Below are positions 39,349 to 51,281 of a stretch of 57,543 nucleotides of DNA, in pieces. The position numbers and the translations under genes were made by a program. The notes under the pieces are model-generated. The model was not told where the DNA came from. It saw nothing but the letters and a program-made list of their open reading frames with translations, and made no database searches. This stretch comes from Mycobacterium sp. MFM001 (lineage in GTDB: Bacteria; Actinomycetota; Actinomycetes; Mycobacteriales; Mycobacteriaceae): assembly GCF_003402475.1 (NCBI RefSeq), contig NZ_BFAB01000002.1, positions 374,594 to 432,136 of the forward strand, read 5' to 3'. Position 1 is the stretch's first letter. Each line of letters opens with the position of its first letter.

Positions 39349-40500
39349 GGCGCGCGACCATCGCGGCGGCCGGCGCTCCTGCGCGTCAGCGGTTGAGGAA
39401 GGGTGGATCGCAATAGTGTTGCCGCCCTGCCGTTTTGCGTGGTACATGGCGGCGTCGGCGCACGCGATCATGGTGGTTATCTCACCTTTGTCCGGCTGAC
39501 GGTGCGCTGCGGCGACGGCAACACCGACACTTGCGGTCACCGACGGCTCGGCCCGGTCGGCGATGGCCTCCCGCAGGTGCTCGGCGACGTGGGGCACCGT
39601 GGGTGCGTCGAGGAGGTCGATAACGACGAACTCCTCGCCACCGACTCGGGCTATCAGCGCGCCCGGGCCCATTGTGTTGCGGATATGTGCGGCAGTCCTT
39701 TTCAGGACCAGATCGCCGGTGTGGTGACCGTAGCGATCGTTGACAGTCTTGAAGTTGTCCAGGTCGATCACCATCACACACACCGACGATTTCCCGGCGT
39801 AGAAGGAGGCCCGATCCAATCGACGGTCGAAGCCGCGCCGGTTGGCCACCCCGGTGAGCGGATCGATCAGCGAATCCGTGGCGTCGTGGCGCATCAGCCA
39901 GAACCCGAGCTGCAGCACCGGCAGGATGCCCACGATCACCATCAAGGCGAGGAGGGCTTTCGCGGCGGCCAGCGACCATCCGGTGGGCCCGCCCGCCATA
40001 CCCATCGCCGCCGTGAGTGTCCCGATAGTCAGCACCGCCCACGCCACGTGGGCCGCTTGAGCTTTGGGGCCGTGCAAGCACGTCACATAGATGCCGGTCA
40101 GCACGAACGCGGTGGTTCCGGTCAGCCCGGCCAATCGATCGGAATCCAGCCAGCACCCCAACGTGATTGCACAATCCGCCAGCGCGGCCAGCCACGCGGA
40201 TGCCCGGAGGGTCGGCCATGGCAGCAGCCACCAGCGCAGCGCCCACCCCAGCGCTCCGAGCGCGATCACCCCGCACAGCAGTCGTCCTACGGTGTGCTGC
40301 GGACCCGCCGGCGAACACATCGCCAGCGCCGCGACCACCGCCAAAAGCGCGCCGCCGGCAGCAATGACTCGCTTGGTCCAGTCCAGCAGGTCGCGCGACT
40401 CCAGGAAGTCCAGCAACCAGCGATCCGCCGTGCTGCCCCACCAGCTGTGCACCAGCTGCTTGAGATTCCCCCGCAAACCAGCCCCCGTGAGTTGCGTCAC
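39295..40500 (-). CDS. Membrane diguanylate cyclase (GGDEF domain)
   Basis: A 401-residue protein. The N-terminal half has about six hydrophobic helices (roughly 45-215). A GGDEF domain (about 220-375) follows, with [34 protein letters not shown] and the active-site loop ARVGGEEF. The catalytic loop is intact, so cyclic di-GMP synthesis is likely. The inhibitory RxxD site is absent: GPGA stands in its place. GTG 40500 has AAGGGG nearby. Its 3' end overlaps pth antisense. Confidence 0.9.
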   Translation of the reverse strand: MTQLTGAGLRGNLKQLVHSWWGSTADRWLLDFLESRDLLDWTKRVIAAGGALLAVVAALAMCSPAGPQHTVGRLLCGVIALGALGWALRWWLLPWPTLRASAWLAALADCAITLGCWLDSDRLAGLTGTTAFVLTGIYVTCLHGPKAQAAHVAWAVLTIGTLTAAMGMAGGPTGWSLAAAKALLALMVIVGILPVLQLGFWLMRHDATDSLIDPLTGVANRRGFDRRLDRASFYAGKSSVCVMVIDLDNFKTVNDRYGHHTGDLVLKRTAAHIRNTMGPGALIARVGGEEFVVIDLLDAPTVPHVAEHLREAIADRAEPSVTASVGVAVAAAHRQPDKGEITTMIACADAAMYHAKRQGGNTIAIHPSSTADAQERRPPRWSRALPGVHDVLGGLQTQLDQ

Positions 40501-40597
40501 CCCTTCAGGGGGCCAGCTTGTTTATACGCCACTAACGAGGGATTGACAAATACCTGCTTTTTGTCCAGACGGTCGATGATCGGCAGGTTATCGCACG

Positions 40598-42232
40598 CTA
40601 TGTGACCAGCGTGACCGAGTTGGCCCGCCGCAGCTTTCCCGAGGGCGTCTTCGGAATCGTGCCCGGGCCCAGCACCACGACGTTGCGCGGCCGTACGTCG
40701 ACCTCGGTGACGACCTCGTGGGCGACCTCGTGCTCGATGCGACGCACTTCGGCGGGGTCCTCGAAGGCGTTGGATTCGACTGCGACAGCGAATGTTTCGC
40801 GCGAATGCCCGGCGTCGAGGCGCACGGCCACCGCGCAGCCCGGCCGGACACCCTGCACCCGGGACGCCGCGCGCTCGATGTCGGTCGGGTAGATGTTGCG
40901 GCCGGCCATGATGATGACGTCCTTGACGCGACCGCACACCACGACGTGGCCGTCCTCCGTCATGTAGCCGAGATCGCCGGTGTCATACCAACCGTGCTCG
41001 TCCTGCGCCGGGATGAAGCCGCCCATCGTGATGTAGCCGGGCGTGATCGGCTCACCGCGCAACTCGATCACCCCGACGCCGCGCGGCGGCAGCACAGCGC
41101 CGTCCTCGTCGACGACGCGGGCCTCGATCCCGTCGAGCACCGGTCCGAGCGACGCGAGCCGACGGGTGTTGCCTTTATTTGCCGGCACCGCGCGGCGCAG
41201 CGCCGCCAGCAGGTCGGCATCCACCTCGTCGACCATCAGTCCTTGTTCGACCGGCGAGAACGCGGCCGCCAGCGTGGTCTCGGCCATGCCGTAGGCGGGC
41301 AGGATGGCCTCCGGCCTCAGCCCGAACGGGCGGCCCGCGTCGATCAGGTCTTCGACATCGGCCGGGTCCACCGGTTCGGCGCCCGACATCGCGATCCGCA
41401 GCGTGGACAGGTCGAATTGGCCGGGCTTGGCCTGCTTGCGCAGCCGCTTGGCGAACAGCGAGTAGGCGAAGTTCGGGCCGCAGATGAACGTGCCCTTGTA
41501 CTTGTCGACAAGCTTGGCCCACAGCAGCGTGTCGCGCAGGAAGTCCATCGGGGTGACCTTGACCAGCTCGGCGCCGAAGTACATCGGCACGGTCAAGAAG
41601 CCGATCATGCCCATGTCGTGGAAGCAGGGCAGCCAGCTGATCATCACATCGGTTTCGAGGTTGTACTTCACGCCGACGAACATCGCCTCGACGTTGGAGT
41701 ACACGTTGCGGTGGGTGATCTGGACCGCCTTGGGCGACCCCGTCGACCCCGACGTCAGCTGCATCAGCGCCAGGTCGTCCTCACCGGTCTCGACCGGATC
41801 GATCGGATCGGCTGCCAGCAGCTCCTCGACCGTCAGCACCTTGACGCCGCGCTGTTCCAGCACCGGCGCCGCCGGCATGAACGGGTCGGAGACGATCACC
41901 ACTTTCGCCTCGATCATGTCGACGACGGTGGTGGTGTCCTGCGCCCACACCGCCAGATCGGTGCGGGGGGTCGGCTGGTGCAGCATCGTCAGGCTGGCGC
42001 CGCGCATCCACAGCCCCTGTGCCGTCGGCGCGATTTCCACGGGCTGGCCCACCAGCACTCCGACCGCGTCCCCGTGGCCGACTCCGGCCGCGGCCAGGCC
42101 ACCGGCCACCCGCCGTGCTCGCTCGTGAACCTCAAGCCAGGTGTGCCGCACTGGCTCGTGCGGTTCGCCGGTAACCATCCCGCGGGGGCTGGTGTGCGCG
42201 TTGCGGAACATGTTGTCGGTAAACCTGCTCAC
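40598..42232 (-). CDS. pks16: Acyl-AMP ligase / acyl-CoA synthetase-like protein (Pks16-like)
   Basis: A 544-residue adenylate-forming enzyme of the family that M. tuberculosis annotation calls Pks16, although it has no ketosynthase. It shows the AMP-binding loop [30 protein letters not shown] as in fatty-acyl-AMP ligases, [17 protein letters not shown] and the C-terminal [10 protein letters not shown] with the adenylation Lys. It activates a fatty acid by ATP; the acceptor is unknown. GAGGAGG lies five bases before GTG 42232. The gap 42233-42535 upstream holds no convincing gene, only A-T-rich promoter-like sequence with a CTTAA/TTAAG repeat near 42488. Confidence 0.92.
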   Translation of the reverse strand: MSRFTDNMFRNAHTSPRGMVTGEPHEPVRHTWLEVHERARRVAGGLAAAGVGHGDAVGVLVGQPVEIAPTAQGLWMRGASLTMLHQPTPRTDLAVWAQDTTTVVDMIEAKVVIVSDPFMPAAPVLEQRGVKVLTVEELLAADPIDPVETGEDDLALMQLTSGSTGSPKAVQITHRNVYSNVEAMFVGVKYNLETDVMISWLPCFHDMGMIGFLTVPMYFGAELVKVTPMDFLRDTLLWAKLVDKYKGTFICGPNFAYSLFAKRLRKQAKPGQFDLSTLRIAMSGAEPVDPADVEDLIDAGRPFGLRPEAILPAYGMAETTLAAAFSPVEQGLMVDEVDADLLAALRRAVPANKGNTRRLASLGPVLDGIEARVVDEDGAVLPPRGVGVIELRGEPITPGYITMGGFIPAQDEHGWYDTGDLGYMTEDGHVVVCGRVKDVIIMAGRNIYPTDIERAASRVQGVRPGCAVAVRLDAGHSRETFAVAVESNAFEDPAEVRRIEHEVAHEVVTEVDVRPRNVVVLGPGTIPKTPSGKLRRANSVTLVT

Positions 42233-42535
42233 GAAAACCTCCTCGGTTCCAGCGCGACACCCCTGGATCCCAGATTGCCCCTGCTAGGGGGCACTTCACA
42301 GTAGGCACGCGCACACAATTGGGGAGCGGTTACGTCTCGAATCAGTGATGAACCAGTAACCTCGCGCAACGTTGCGGACTCGGCGAGGACACGGCGGCCG
42401 CTACGACTGAAAGACCGCCCGCCGGCATGCTCGGCGGGCGGGACATTCGGGCGCACTTTTTGACCGCTACTCGTCACCGCCGATCATCTTAAACTCCTCT
42501 TAAGTAACCACCAAACTTTGACGTCAATCCCCGCC

Positions 42536-43459
42536 CTAAACGCCGCTGACCGGCGCGGGGACCACCCGGGCGCCGTGGACCGGCCCGCTGGCCACCCGCA
42601 CGGTGCGGCACACCCCAGCGCCGGACAACTGGGTACCGACGTCGATCGCCTCGGGCGCCGAGCGGCACAGGAACGCGCACGTCGGCCCGGAACCCGACAC
42701 GATGCCCGCCAGCGCCCCGGCCTCCACCCCGGCGCGCAGGACGCGACGCAGCGCCGGATCCTTGCTCACCGCGGCCGCCTGTAATTCGTTGCCCAACAAC
42801 GGCGCCAGCTGCTCGGGCTCGCCGGCGGCCAGCGCCGCCAACACCGGTCCGGGCTCGCCGAGCCGCGGCGGAGACCCGGCCTCACGCAGCCGGTCGAGCT
42901 CTCGGAAGACCTCGGGGGTGGACAGCCCGCCGTCGGCAAACGCCAGCACCCAGTGGAAGGTGTTGCGGGCCAGCACGGTGGCCAGCTCCTCGCCGCGACC
43001 GGTGCCCAGCGCGGTCCCGCCGTGCAGCGCGAACGGCACGTCGCTGCCCAGCTGCGCGGCCAGCGTGTTCAAGTCGCGGCGCGGCACACCCAACTCCCAC
43101 AGCGCGTTGATCGCCACCAGCACGGCGGCGGCGTCGGCGCTGCCGCCGCCCATCCCGCCGGCGACCGGGATGGACTTGTCGATCGTGATCGACACGTCGG
43201 GTGCCCGGCCCACGTGGTCGGCCATCAGCTCGGCGGCCTGCCAGGCCAGGTTGCGCTCGTCGTCGGGCAGCTGGTCGGCGCCTTCACCGGAGAGTTCCAG
43301 CGACAGCACGTCGGCGTTCCGGACCGTCACCTCGTCGACCAGGGAGACGGCGTGGAAGACGGTGGTCAGCTCGTGATAGTCGTCGTCGCGGCGATCGCCC
43401 ACGGCCAGGTACAGGTTGATCTTGCCGGGCACCCGGACGGTGACCGAACCAGTGGGCAC
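42536..43459 (-). CDS. ispE: 4-diphosphocytidyl-2-C-methyl-D-erythritol kinase IspE
   Basis: A GHMP kinase of about 307 residues in the MEP isoprenoid pathway, phosphorylating CDP-ME. Evident are [22 protein letters not shown] near the N-terminus, the ATP loop [16 protein letters not shown] and [13 protein letters not shown] 43459 ([13 protein letters not shown]) matches the start used for the M. tuberculosis protein; GTG 43492 would add 11 residues. It follows ksgA in the usual rpfB-ksgA-ispE order, but here the small kinase gene at 43541 lies between ksgA and ispE on the opposite strand. Confidence 0.95.
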   Translation of the reverse strand: MPTGSVTVRVPGKINLYLAVGDRRDDDYHELTTVFHAVSLVDEVTVRNADVLSLELSGEGADQLPDDERNLAWQAAELMADHVGRAPDVSITIDKSIPVAGGMGGGSADAAAVLVAINALWELGVPRRDLNTLAAQLGSDVPFALHGGTALGTGRGEELATVLARNTFHWVLAFADGGLSTPEVFRELDRLREAGSPPRLGEPGPVLAALAAGEPEQLAPLLGNELQAAAVSKDPALRRVLRAGVEAGALAGIVSGSGPTCAFLCRSAPEAIDVGTQLSGAGVCRTVRVASGPVHGARVVPAPVSGV

Positions 43460-43540
43460 CCATTGAGCAGCGATGCTTCCGTCCAACGGCACCGCACGAG
43501 ACTATCGCCGGAACCTACGCTGTGGGCATGGTTGACGGCC

Positions 43541-44337
43541 ATGGTTGACGCCGGCGGGCATCTGGGCGGCTACGTCGTCGACCGTGAGGTCGGCCGCGGC
43601 GGCCACGCTACGGTGTATCGGGCGCACGTTGCGGCGCACCCGGAGCGGCCCGTTGCGCTCAAGGTGCTCGGCGAGGAGCACCGCGGCCCGGCGCAGCAGG
43701 CCAGGCTGTCCCGCGAATTCGACTTCGCGCACCGGCTGCGCCATCCGCACATCGTGACGATGTACGAGCGCGGGCCGTTCTGGCTGGCGATGCAATTCGT
43801 CGACGGCGGCAAATCCACCGACCTGCAGCGGATCGAGGACCGGCTGACCGCGCTCGCGCAGATCGCCGATGCGCTGGACTACGTGCACCGGGAGGGCATC
43901 GTGCACAGCGATGTCAAACCGACCAACATCCTTGTCGCCAAGGACTTTTCCCGCACCGGCGCGTGCCTGATCGACTTCAGCGTGGCGCACGCCGTCGTCG
44001 ACGATGTCTTCCGTCGCCCCAAGGAGCTGCACGCGTCGCTGCCGTATGTGGCGCCGGAGATGCTGCGCGGGCACTCCCCCACGGCCGCCACCGACGAGTA
44101 CGCGCTGGCGTGCTGCGCGGTCGAATTGCTCACCGGCGCACCGCCATTCGCGGCCGACACTTCCGAGGAACTGGTCAAGGCGCATCTGCGTGGCATCCCG
44201 CCGCGGATATCGTGCAGGGTCGACTGGGGGTCGCGCGCATTCGACACGGTGGTGGCCAGGGCGATGGCCCGAGACCCCGAGGTGCGCTACCAGTCCTGCG
44301 CGGAGTTCGTCGAGCACATCACCCGCGCGGTAGCTGC

Positions 44338-44341
<4 letters not shown>
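43541..44341 (+). CDS. Small cytosolic Ser/Thr protein kinase with DFS motif
   Basis: A 266-residue protein that is only a kinase domain, without membrane segment or sensor. It has the Gly-loop [12 protein letters not shown], the ATP lysine in VALKVLG, catalytic loop [11 protein letters not shown] (HSD for HRD, D-K-N kept), the metal motif as LIDFS rather than DFG, and YVAPEML. The key charged residues are present, so activity is possible, but two motifs are altered. It is inserted between ispE and ksgA on the opposite strand and overlaps the ksgA stop by four bases. The target is unknown. Confidence 0.88.
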
Positions 44342-46370
<2,029 letters not shown>

Positions 46371-46409
46371 TCAGCAACAACTCCGGCAACAACCCACTGA
46401 CACAGCAAA

Positions 46410-46425
46410 GGGGCCTTTCGGCCCC
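46410..46425 (-). terminator. Hairpin in the tatD-rpfB gap (terminator or rpfB leader attenuator)
   Basis: On the minus strand GGGGCC-GAAA-GGCCCC is followed by TTTGCTG: a six-pair GC stem with GNRA tetraloop and a short U run. It lies 74 bases after tatD and 58 bases before rpfB. It could end tatD transcription, or act as the conditional terminator reported for the M. tuberculosis rpfB leader. The sequence alone does not tell which. Confidence 0.65.
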
Positions 46426-46498
46426 ACCCGTACGATCACAAGACGGTAACGAACCGGCCTACATACGGCAACTCCAGAGACACGCTCTTACTGGACTC

Positions 46499-47344
46499 TT
46501 AACTAACGGTTGCCAACCCGTAGGCGCGGCGCGCGTTGGCCGTGGTGACCCGCGCGAGTTCCTCGGCGGGGCGGCCCAGCAAGTCGGCCAACGATCGGAC
46601 AGTGTAAGGCAGGCAATACGGTTCGTTGGGAGCGCCACGGTAGGGATGCGGCGCCAGAAACGGCGCGTCGGTCTCCACCAGCAGCTGCCCGACCGGAACC
46701 AGCGGGACGGCTTCCCGCAGGGCGCGGGCGTTGCGGAAGCTCACCGTGCCGGACAGGCTGACCAGCCAGCCGCCGTCGACGCAGGCGCGTGCCATCGCGG
46801 CATCCGACGAGAAGCAGTGGAAGATCACCGTCTCGGGCGGGCCCTCGGCGCGCAGCACGTCGAGCACCTCGGCGTCGGCGTCGCGGTTGTGGATCATCAG
46901 CGGTTTGCCGGTCCGTTTGGCCAGGTCGATGTGCCACGCGAAGGCCTCGCGCTGGACGTCCGGCTCCGCGCAGCCGTCCAGCCGGCCCGGCCAATACAGG
47001 TCCATGCCGGTCTCGCCGATTGCCACCACCCGCGGGTGAGCGGCCAGTCGCTCGATCTCGGCGCGGGCGGTGTCGGTGAGCGCGTCGGCCCGGGTCGGGT
47101 GCAGCGCCACCGCGGCGAACACCCGCGGGTCCCACTCGGCGGCCTGCGTCACCCAGCGCGCCGACGCCAGGTCGTCGGCGATAGTGACCACCGCTTCGAC
47201 GCCGACGGCCGCGGCGCGGTCGACGATCGCACGGACCCCGTCGGCGTCGGCAGCACCGCACGCGTCGAGGTGGGTGTGCGCGTCGACCAAGGGCGTCAGC
47301 GGCTCCGGAGGCGGCGGCGCCGGACGGTTGGAACCCACGCGCAC
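46499..47344 (-). CDS. tatD: TatD-family metal-dependent deoxyribonuclease
   Basis: About 281 residues from GTG 47344. It is a TIM-barrel metallohydrolase, an exonuclease in DNA quality control in known members. Metal ligands appear in VDAHTHLDACG, GETGMDLYW (Glu), MIHNRDAD, IFHCFSSD and VETDAPFLAPHPYRG. The family usually begins at VDAHTHL, so TTG 47290 or GTG 47338 are possible starts; the Pro-rich leader PAPPPPEPL has no family counterpart. It is divergent from metG, 18 bases apart, so the two promoters must overlap. Confidence 0.94.
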   Translation of the reverse strand: MRVGSNRPAPPPPEPLTPLVDAHTHLDACGAADADGVRAIVDRAAAVGVEAVVTIADDLASARWVTQAAEWDPRVFAAVALHPTRADALTDTARAEIERLAAHPRVVAIGETGMDLYWPGRLDGCAEPDVQREAFAWHIDLAKRTGKPLMIHNRDADAEVLDVLRAEGPPETVIFHCFSSDAAMARACVDGGWLVSLSGTVSFRNARALREAVPLVPVGQLLVETDAPFLAPHPYRGAPNEPYCLPYTVRSLADLLGRPAEELARVTTANARRAYGLATVS

Positions 47345-47362
47345 ACAATAGGGTGATTTCCG

Positions 47363-48913
47363 ATGAGGCCTTACTACGTCACCACGGCGATCACCTACCC
47401 GAACGGCGAACCGCACGTCGGGCACGCCTACGAGTACATCGCCACCGACGCGATCGCCCGGTTCAAACGACTCGACGGTTTCGACGTCCGTTTTCTGACC
47501 GGCACCGACGAGCACGGCCTCAAGATGGTGGAGACGGCCGCCGCCGAGGGCATTCCGACCGCCGAGTTGGCTCGGCGCAATTCGGACGTGTTCCAGGCCT
47601 TGCAGGCACGGTTGAATATCTCCTTCGACCGGTTCATCCGCACCACCGACCCGGACCACCTGGAAGCCTCCAAGGCGATCTGGCAGCGGATGGCCGACGC
47701 GGGCGACATCTATCTGGACACCTACTCCGGGTGGTACTCGGTGCGCGACGAGCGGTTCGTCACCGAGTCGGAGACCAGGCTGCTCGACGACGGCTCCCGG
47801 GTCGCTATCGAGAGCAGTGCTCCGGTGACGTGGACCGAGGAGCAGACCTACTTCTTTCGGCTGTCCGCCTATGCCGACAAACTGCTGGCCCACTACGAGG
47901 CCAATCCCGACTTCATCGCACCGGAGGTGCGTCGCAACGAGGTGGTCAGCTTCGTCTCGGGCGGGCTGCGGGATTTGTCGATCTCGCGCACGTCGTTCGA
48001 CTGGGGTGTGCCGGTGCCCGAGCATCCCGACCACGTCATGTACGTCTGGGTCGACGCGCTGACCAACTACCTGACCGGCGTCGGTTATCCCGACACCGAG
48101 TCCGAGTTGTTCCGCCGCTACTGGCCGGCCGATCTGCACATGATCGGCAAGGACATCATCCGGTTCCACACGGTGTTCTGGCCGGCGTTTTTGATGTCGG
48201 CCGGAATCGAGCTTCCCCGAAGGGTTTTCGCGCACGGCTTTCTACTCAACCGTGGCGAGAAGATGAGCAAGTCGGTGGGCAACGTCGTGGACCCGCTTGC
48301 GCTGGTCGACACGTTCGGGGTCGACCAGGTGCGCTATTTTCTGCTGCGCGAGGTGCCGTTCGGCCAGGACGGCAGCTACAGCGACGAGGCAATGATCACC
48401 CGGATCAACACCGACCTGGCCAACGAGCTGGGCAACCTGGCGCAGCGCTCGCTGTCGATGGTGGCCAAAAACCTCGACGGCGTGGTGCCCGAGCCCGGTG
48501 AGTTCAGCGCCGACGACCGGGAGCTGTTGGCGACGGCCGACGGGCTGCTGGATCGGGTGCGCGCCGAATTCGACGCGCAGGCAATGCATTTGGCGCTCGA
48601 AGCGGTCTGGCTGATGCTCGGCGCGGCGAACAAGTATTTTTCCGCGCAACAGCCGTGGGTGCTGCGCAAAAGCGAGTCGACGGCGGACCAGGCACGGTTT
48701 GCCACCGTGCTGTACGTGACGTGCGAGGCGGTGCGCATCGCGGCGCTGCTGATTCAGCCGGTACTGCCCGAGTCGGCGGGCAAGCTGCTCGACCTGCTCG
48801 GCCAGCCGCCCGAGCAACGGACGTTCGCCGCGATCGGCACCCGGCTGGCGCCCGGCACCCGGCTGCCGGCACCGACCGCGGTGTTCCCGCGCTACCAAAC
48901 CGACGAGACATAG
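47363..48913 (+). CDS. metG: Methionyl-tRNA synthetase
   Basis: A 516-residue class I synthetase charging tRNA-Met. It shows the HIGH motif as HVGH ([16 protein letters not shown]), [29 protein letters not shown] and KMSKS as [11 protein letters not shown]. No C-terminal tRNA-binding (EMAP-like) domain is present, as in the M. tuberculosis enzyme. ATG 47363 is preceded by the 18-base gap to tatD, so the transcript leader must be very short or start in tatD. The 189 bases after its end hold no clear gene. Confidence 0.97.
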   Translation: MRPYYVTTAITYPNGEPHVGHAYEYIATDAIARFKRLDGFDVRFLTGTDEHGLKMVETAAAEGIPTAELARRNSDVFQALQARLNISFDRFIRTTDPDHLEASKAIWQRMADAGDIYLDTYSGWYSVRDERFVTESETRLLDDGSRVAIESSAPVTWTEEQTYFFRLSAYADKLLAHYEANPDFIAPEVRRNEVVSFVSGGLRDLSISRTSFDWGVPVPEHPDHVMYVWVDALTNYLTGVGYPDTESELFRRYWPADLHMIGKDIIRFHTVFWPAFLMSAGIELPRRVFAHGFLLNRGEKMSKSVGNVVDPLALVDTFGVDQVRYFLLREVPFGQDGSYSDEAMITRINTDLANELGNLAQRSLSMVAKNLDGVVPEPGEFSADDRELLATADGLLDRVRAEFDAQAMHLALEAVWLMLGAANKYFSAQQPWVLRKSESTADQARFATVLYVTCEAVRIAALLIQPVLPESAGKLLDLLGQPPEQRTFAAIGTRLAPGTRLPAPTAVFPRYQTDET

Positions 48914-49102
48914 GCGCACAGCGGCTATCGACGCGGTGCCAATACTGGGCGCTATGCAATCCCTTGTATATCGTTCATATGGTATGTCATAGTGCCTTCT
49001 GAGTGTCCTGGTCACTCCCATCACTAAAGCGACGAACTTCGGTCCGTTCCGCTCGCGGCGCCGCACACCTGCGGGGAACGGACTCGACGCGAGGGGGCTG
49101 AC

Positions 49103-49408
49103 ATGGCCACCGTTGAGCGGTCAACTCTGCAGCATGACCTGGACAACCTGCTGGCGGAATTGGACACCGGCTGGGAATCGGCGTCGGTCAGGTACGGCAG
49201 GGGCGGCTGCGTGATGGCCTGCATGGTGCGGATGCTGCGCAGACAGTGCGCCCACGATGTGCAGGCCCGCAAGGACGCGATGGTGGCCGCGCTGGGATTC
49301 CAAAGCACTGACGGCCCTGCCTATGAGGCCATGTTCAGATGGAACGACGTGCAAGCTCACCCTGACGCCGTCAAACGACGTATCAAGGACGCGCTGAACA
49401 CGCTATGA
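49103..49408 (+). CDS. Small hypothetical protein coupled to a PAS protein
   Basis: A 101-residue protein I do not recognise. It is mostly helical by composition, with a central GRGGCVMACMVRMLRRQCAHDV stretch holding all three cysteines and a basic patch. GAGGGGG six bases before ATG 49103 supports the start. Its stop overlaps the ATG of the PAS gene (ATGA), so the two are translated together and probably act together. The leader (about 48950-49100) has an A-T-rich segment TATATCGTTCATATGGTATG suited to a promoter. Confidence 0.72.
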   Translation: MATVERSTLQHDLDNLLAELDTGWESASVRYGRGGCVMACMVRMLRRQCAHDVQARKDAMVAALGFQSTDGPAYEAMFRWNDVQAHPDAVKRRIKDALNTL

Positions 49409-49905
49409 GAGATGACTTCTGCCGAGATCGATCGACCGAGTCACCGGACATGTGGATCCGGCGAATTGCGGTGATGGGTGCTTCCGGCATGCCCGATAAT
49501 CATTGGGTGGAGCGGCGACAAAACTGGCCCAGCCAATCACCGATGGTCACCCTGGAGCAGTTGCCCGCCCCGGTCGTGCTGGAGCGTATCCCGATTCCCG
49601 TTCTCGCCGTCACGCAGGACGGGACCATTCTGTTCGCCAACACCGCGTTCGCAGAGATGTTGGGCTACAGCACGGAAGAAGTCCTGTCGTTGAAGTTCGA
49701 GCAGATCTTTCACCACGTGCCGGCGGCCGAGTCCGTGCTTTCCGTCGTGCACGCATTGGCCAACATGGTCGTCGAACTGGCACACCGCGATGGCTCGACG
49801 GTCAGGGCGCTGATGAGCAGGTCGGCACTGCGGCGCTCCGATGACAAGGTCGCGCTCGCGACGTTCCAGGACCTGACCGAGCAACTCTGGGCCGAGGAAC
49901 GCTGA
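49405..49905 (+). CDS. Single PAS-domain protein
   Basis: A 166-residue protein with one PAS domain at about 55-165: PVLAVTQDGTILFANTAFAEMLGYSTEEVLS is a classic PAS start, ending FQDLTEQLWAEER. No kinase, cyclase or DNA-binding domain follows, so it must signal through a partner, most simply the coupled protein upstream. ATG 49405 is chosen for the ATGA overlap; ATG 49489 or 49543 would shorten a leader of unknown function. A ligand (haem, flavin or small molecule) cannot be told. Confidence 0.8.
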   Translation: MRDDFCRDRSTESPDMWIRRIAVMGASGMPDNHWVERRQNWPSQSPMVTLEQLPAPVVLERIPIPVLAVTQDGTILFANTAFAEMLGYSTEEVLSLKFEQIFHHVPAAESVLSVVHALANMVVELAHRDGSTVRALMSRSALRRSDDKVALATFQDLTEQLWAEER

Positions 49906-49944
49906 AAGCCGACAAACCGTAAGTTGTAGTTAACGCCGATAATC

Positions 49945-49960
49945 GTACTTCTAGTACTGT
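49945..49960 (+). promoter_or_regulatory. Promoter and inverted repeat of acetyltransferase 1
   Basis: GTACT-TCT-AGTAC (49945-49957) is a perfect five-base inverted repeat. It overlaps the -10-like TACTGT at 49955-49960. Six bases separate this from GTG 49967, so a transcript starting seven bases after the -10 would be leaderless. The same layout recurs before the second copy. Confidence 0.55.
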
Positions 49961-49966
49961 TCGGGT

Positions 49967-50521
49967 GTGATCCAGACTCGGCGAGACCTGCGGGCTTACC
50001 TCGCGGCGGATATGGCCGCCCACGGCCTGCGGCGTTGGCGAGTACGCGACCGGTTCTTGCACCGGCCCGCCCATTTCCAGCGGTTGTTGCGCCGGTCCGA
50101 GTACTGGTCGAACACGGCCCGCACACCGGCCGGGCGGGTCGTGGTGCTGTGGTTCAAACTGCGGACGCGGCTGGTGGGTGAACGCCTCGGATTCATGATC
50201 CCGCGCAACGTATTCGGGCCGGGCCTGTCGATCGCCGAGCCCGGCGGCATCTGGGTGCACTACCAGGCGCGCGTCGGCGCCAATTGCCGCCTCCACCAGG
50301 GCGTGACGATCGGGGAAGCGAAAGGCAAGGTCCCGGTCATCGGCGACGACGTCACGATTCATCCGCTCGCAATGGTCGTCGGTGCCGACATCGGCAACCG
50401 AGTTCGCATCCGGGCGCGCGCCGTGGTCACCCAAACGGTTCCCGACGACGTCGACGTGGCCGGGGTGCCGGCTCGGATCGTCCCGACCGCACCCCGCGCC
50501 GGCGCGGTCGTGGCAGGCTGA
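49967..50521 (+). CDS. Hexapeptide-repeat O-acetyltransferase (serine acetyltransferase-like), copy 1
   Basis: A 184-residue left-handed beta-helix enzyme. A basic helical N-terminus (about 1-75) precedes hexapeptide repeats with IPRNVFGPGLSIAEPGGIWV, ARVGANCRLHQGVTIGEAKGKVPVIGDDV (likely catalytic His in LHQG) and ending VAGVPARIVP. It is like CysE-related WcaB/serine acetyltransferase proteins that often acetylate sugars or cell-surface glycolipids; the N-terminal domain of true CysE is absent. The GTG start is probably leaderless. A close paralogue follows at 50588. The substrate is unknown. Confidence 0.85.
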   Translation: MIQTRRDLRAYLAADMAAHGLRRWRVRDRFLHRPAHFQRLLRRSEYWSNTARTPAGRVVVLWFKLRTRLVGERLGFMIPRNVFGPGLSIAEPGGIWVHYQARVGANCRLHQGVTIGEAKGKVPVIGDDVTIHPLAMVVGADIGNRVRIRARAVVTQTVPDDVDVAGVPARIVPTAPRAGAVVAG

Positions 50522-50565
50522 GGCCGCGCATATCCGACCTGAAGTATCACTATGGCGCTATTGGA

Positions 50566-50581
50566 ATACTTGTAGTACGGT
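50566..50581 (+). promoter_or_regulatory. Promoter and inverted repeat of acetyltransferase 2
   Basis: ATACT-TGT-AGTAC (50566-50578) matches the motif before the first copy, and TACGGT (50576-50581) is again exactly six bases before the GTG at 50588. The shared pattern is TACTTSTAGTAC followed by a GTG start, suggesting one regulator and leaderless transcription for both genes. Confidence 0.55.
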
Positions 50582-50587
50582 AGCCCG

Positions 50588-51139
50588 GTGATCAGGACCC
50601 GTGAGGACCTGAAGGCCTATCTCGCAGCGGATATGAAAGCCAACGGCCTCGAACGATGGCGGTTTCGTGACCGCTTCCTGCAGCGGCCGGCCTACTTCCA
50701 GCGCTTGCTGCGCAAGTCGGAGTATTGGACGAACACAGCCCGGACCCCGTTCGGGCGGGCAGTCGCCGCCTGGCTGCAACTGCGGACCAAGCTGCTCGGT
50801 GAACGGTTCGGTTTCTACATATCCCGCAACGTGTGCGGTCCCGGTCTGTCGATCGCCCACCCGGGTCCGGTCTGGGTGCATTGCAATGCGCGCATCGGCG
50901 CCAATTGCCGCATCCACCAAGGGGTGACGATCGGGGAAGCCAAGGGCAAGGTCCCAGTCATCGGAGACGACGTCTACCTCTATCCGCTCGCAATGGTCCT
51001 CGGAGCAGACATCGGCAGTCGTGTCGGTGTCCGGGCGGGCGCAGTGGTCACCAAATCCGTTCCCGACGACGTGGAGGTAGCCGGCGTTCCGGCCCGGATC
51101 GTCAGGACACACCGCCCGATCGCCGCCATCGCGGACTAG
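50588..51139 (+). CDS. Hexapeptide-repeat O-acetyltransferase (serine acetyltransferase-like), copy 2
   Basis: A 183-residue paralogue of the preceding gene and alignable along its whole length without large gaps. Both share RTREDLKAYLAADM-type starts, the NTARTP segment, GANCRIHQGVTIGEAKGKVP and VAGVPARIV. Differences concentrate in the helical N-terminus and at the end. It is a tandem duplicate with its own copied promoter, so the two may differ in substrate or form hetero-trimers. The 142 bases after it show no gene. Confidence 0.85.
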   Translation: MIRTREDLKAYLAADMKANGLERWRFRDRFLQRPAYFQRLLRKSEYWTNTARTPFGRAVAAWLQLRTKLLGERFGFYISRNVCGPGLSIAHPGPVWVHCNARIGANCRIHQGVTIGEAKGKVPVIGDDVYLYPLAMVLGADIGSRVGVRAGAVVTKSVPDDVEVAGVPARIVRTHRPIAAIAD

Positions 51140-51281
51140 TAGCCGGCCGGTCAGCGTTGGATGGCTGCGCTTCTTCTCGGGTGAGTGCGAATGTGGCCGC
51201 GGTTCCAGCGCAGCGAAATCTGCACCCGCGCTTCGTAAGCCAACCACTGCAGGCCGCGAAAGAGCCGCAACCAGTCCGACA

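Noticed and set aside
40718..42304. 528-codon plus-strand frame opposite pks16
   Set aside because: Shadow frame, rich in His, Asp, Gly and Arg; the minus strand carries all adenylation motifs.
42488..42505. Very short minus-strand frame (MIGGDE) with AGGAG upstream in the ispE-pks16 gap
   Set aside because: Only six codons; the apparent ribosome site is part of a small CTTAA/TTAAG repeat.
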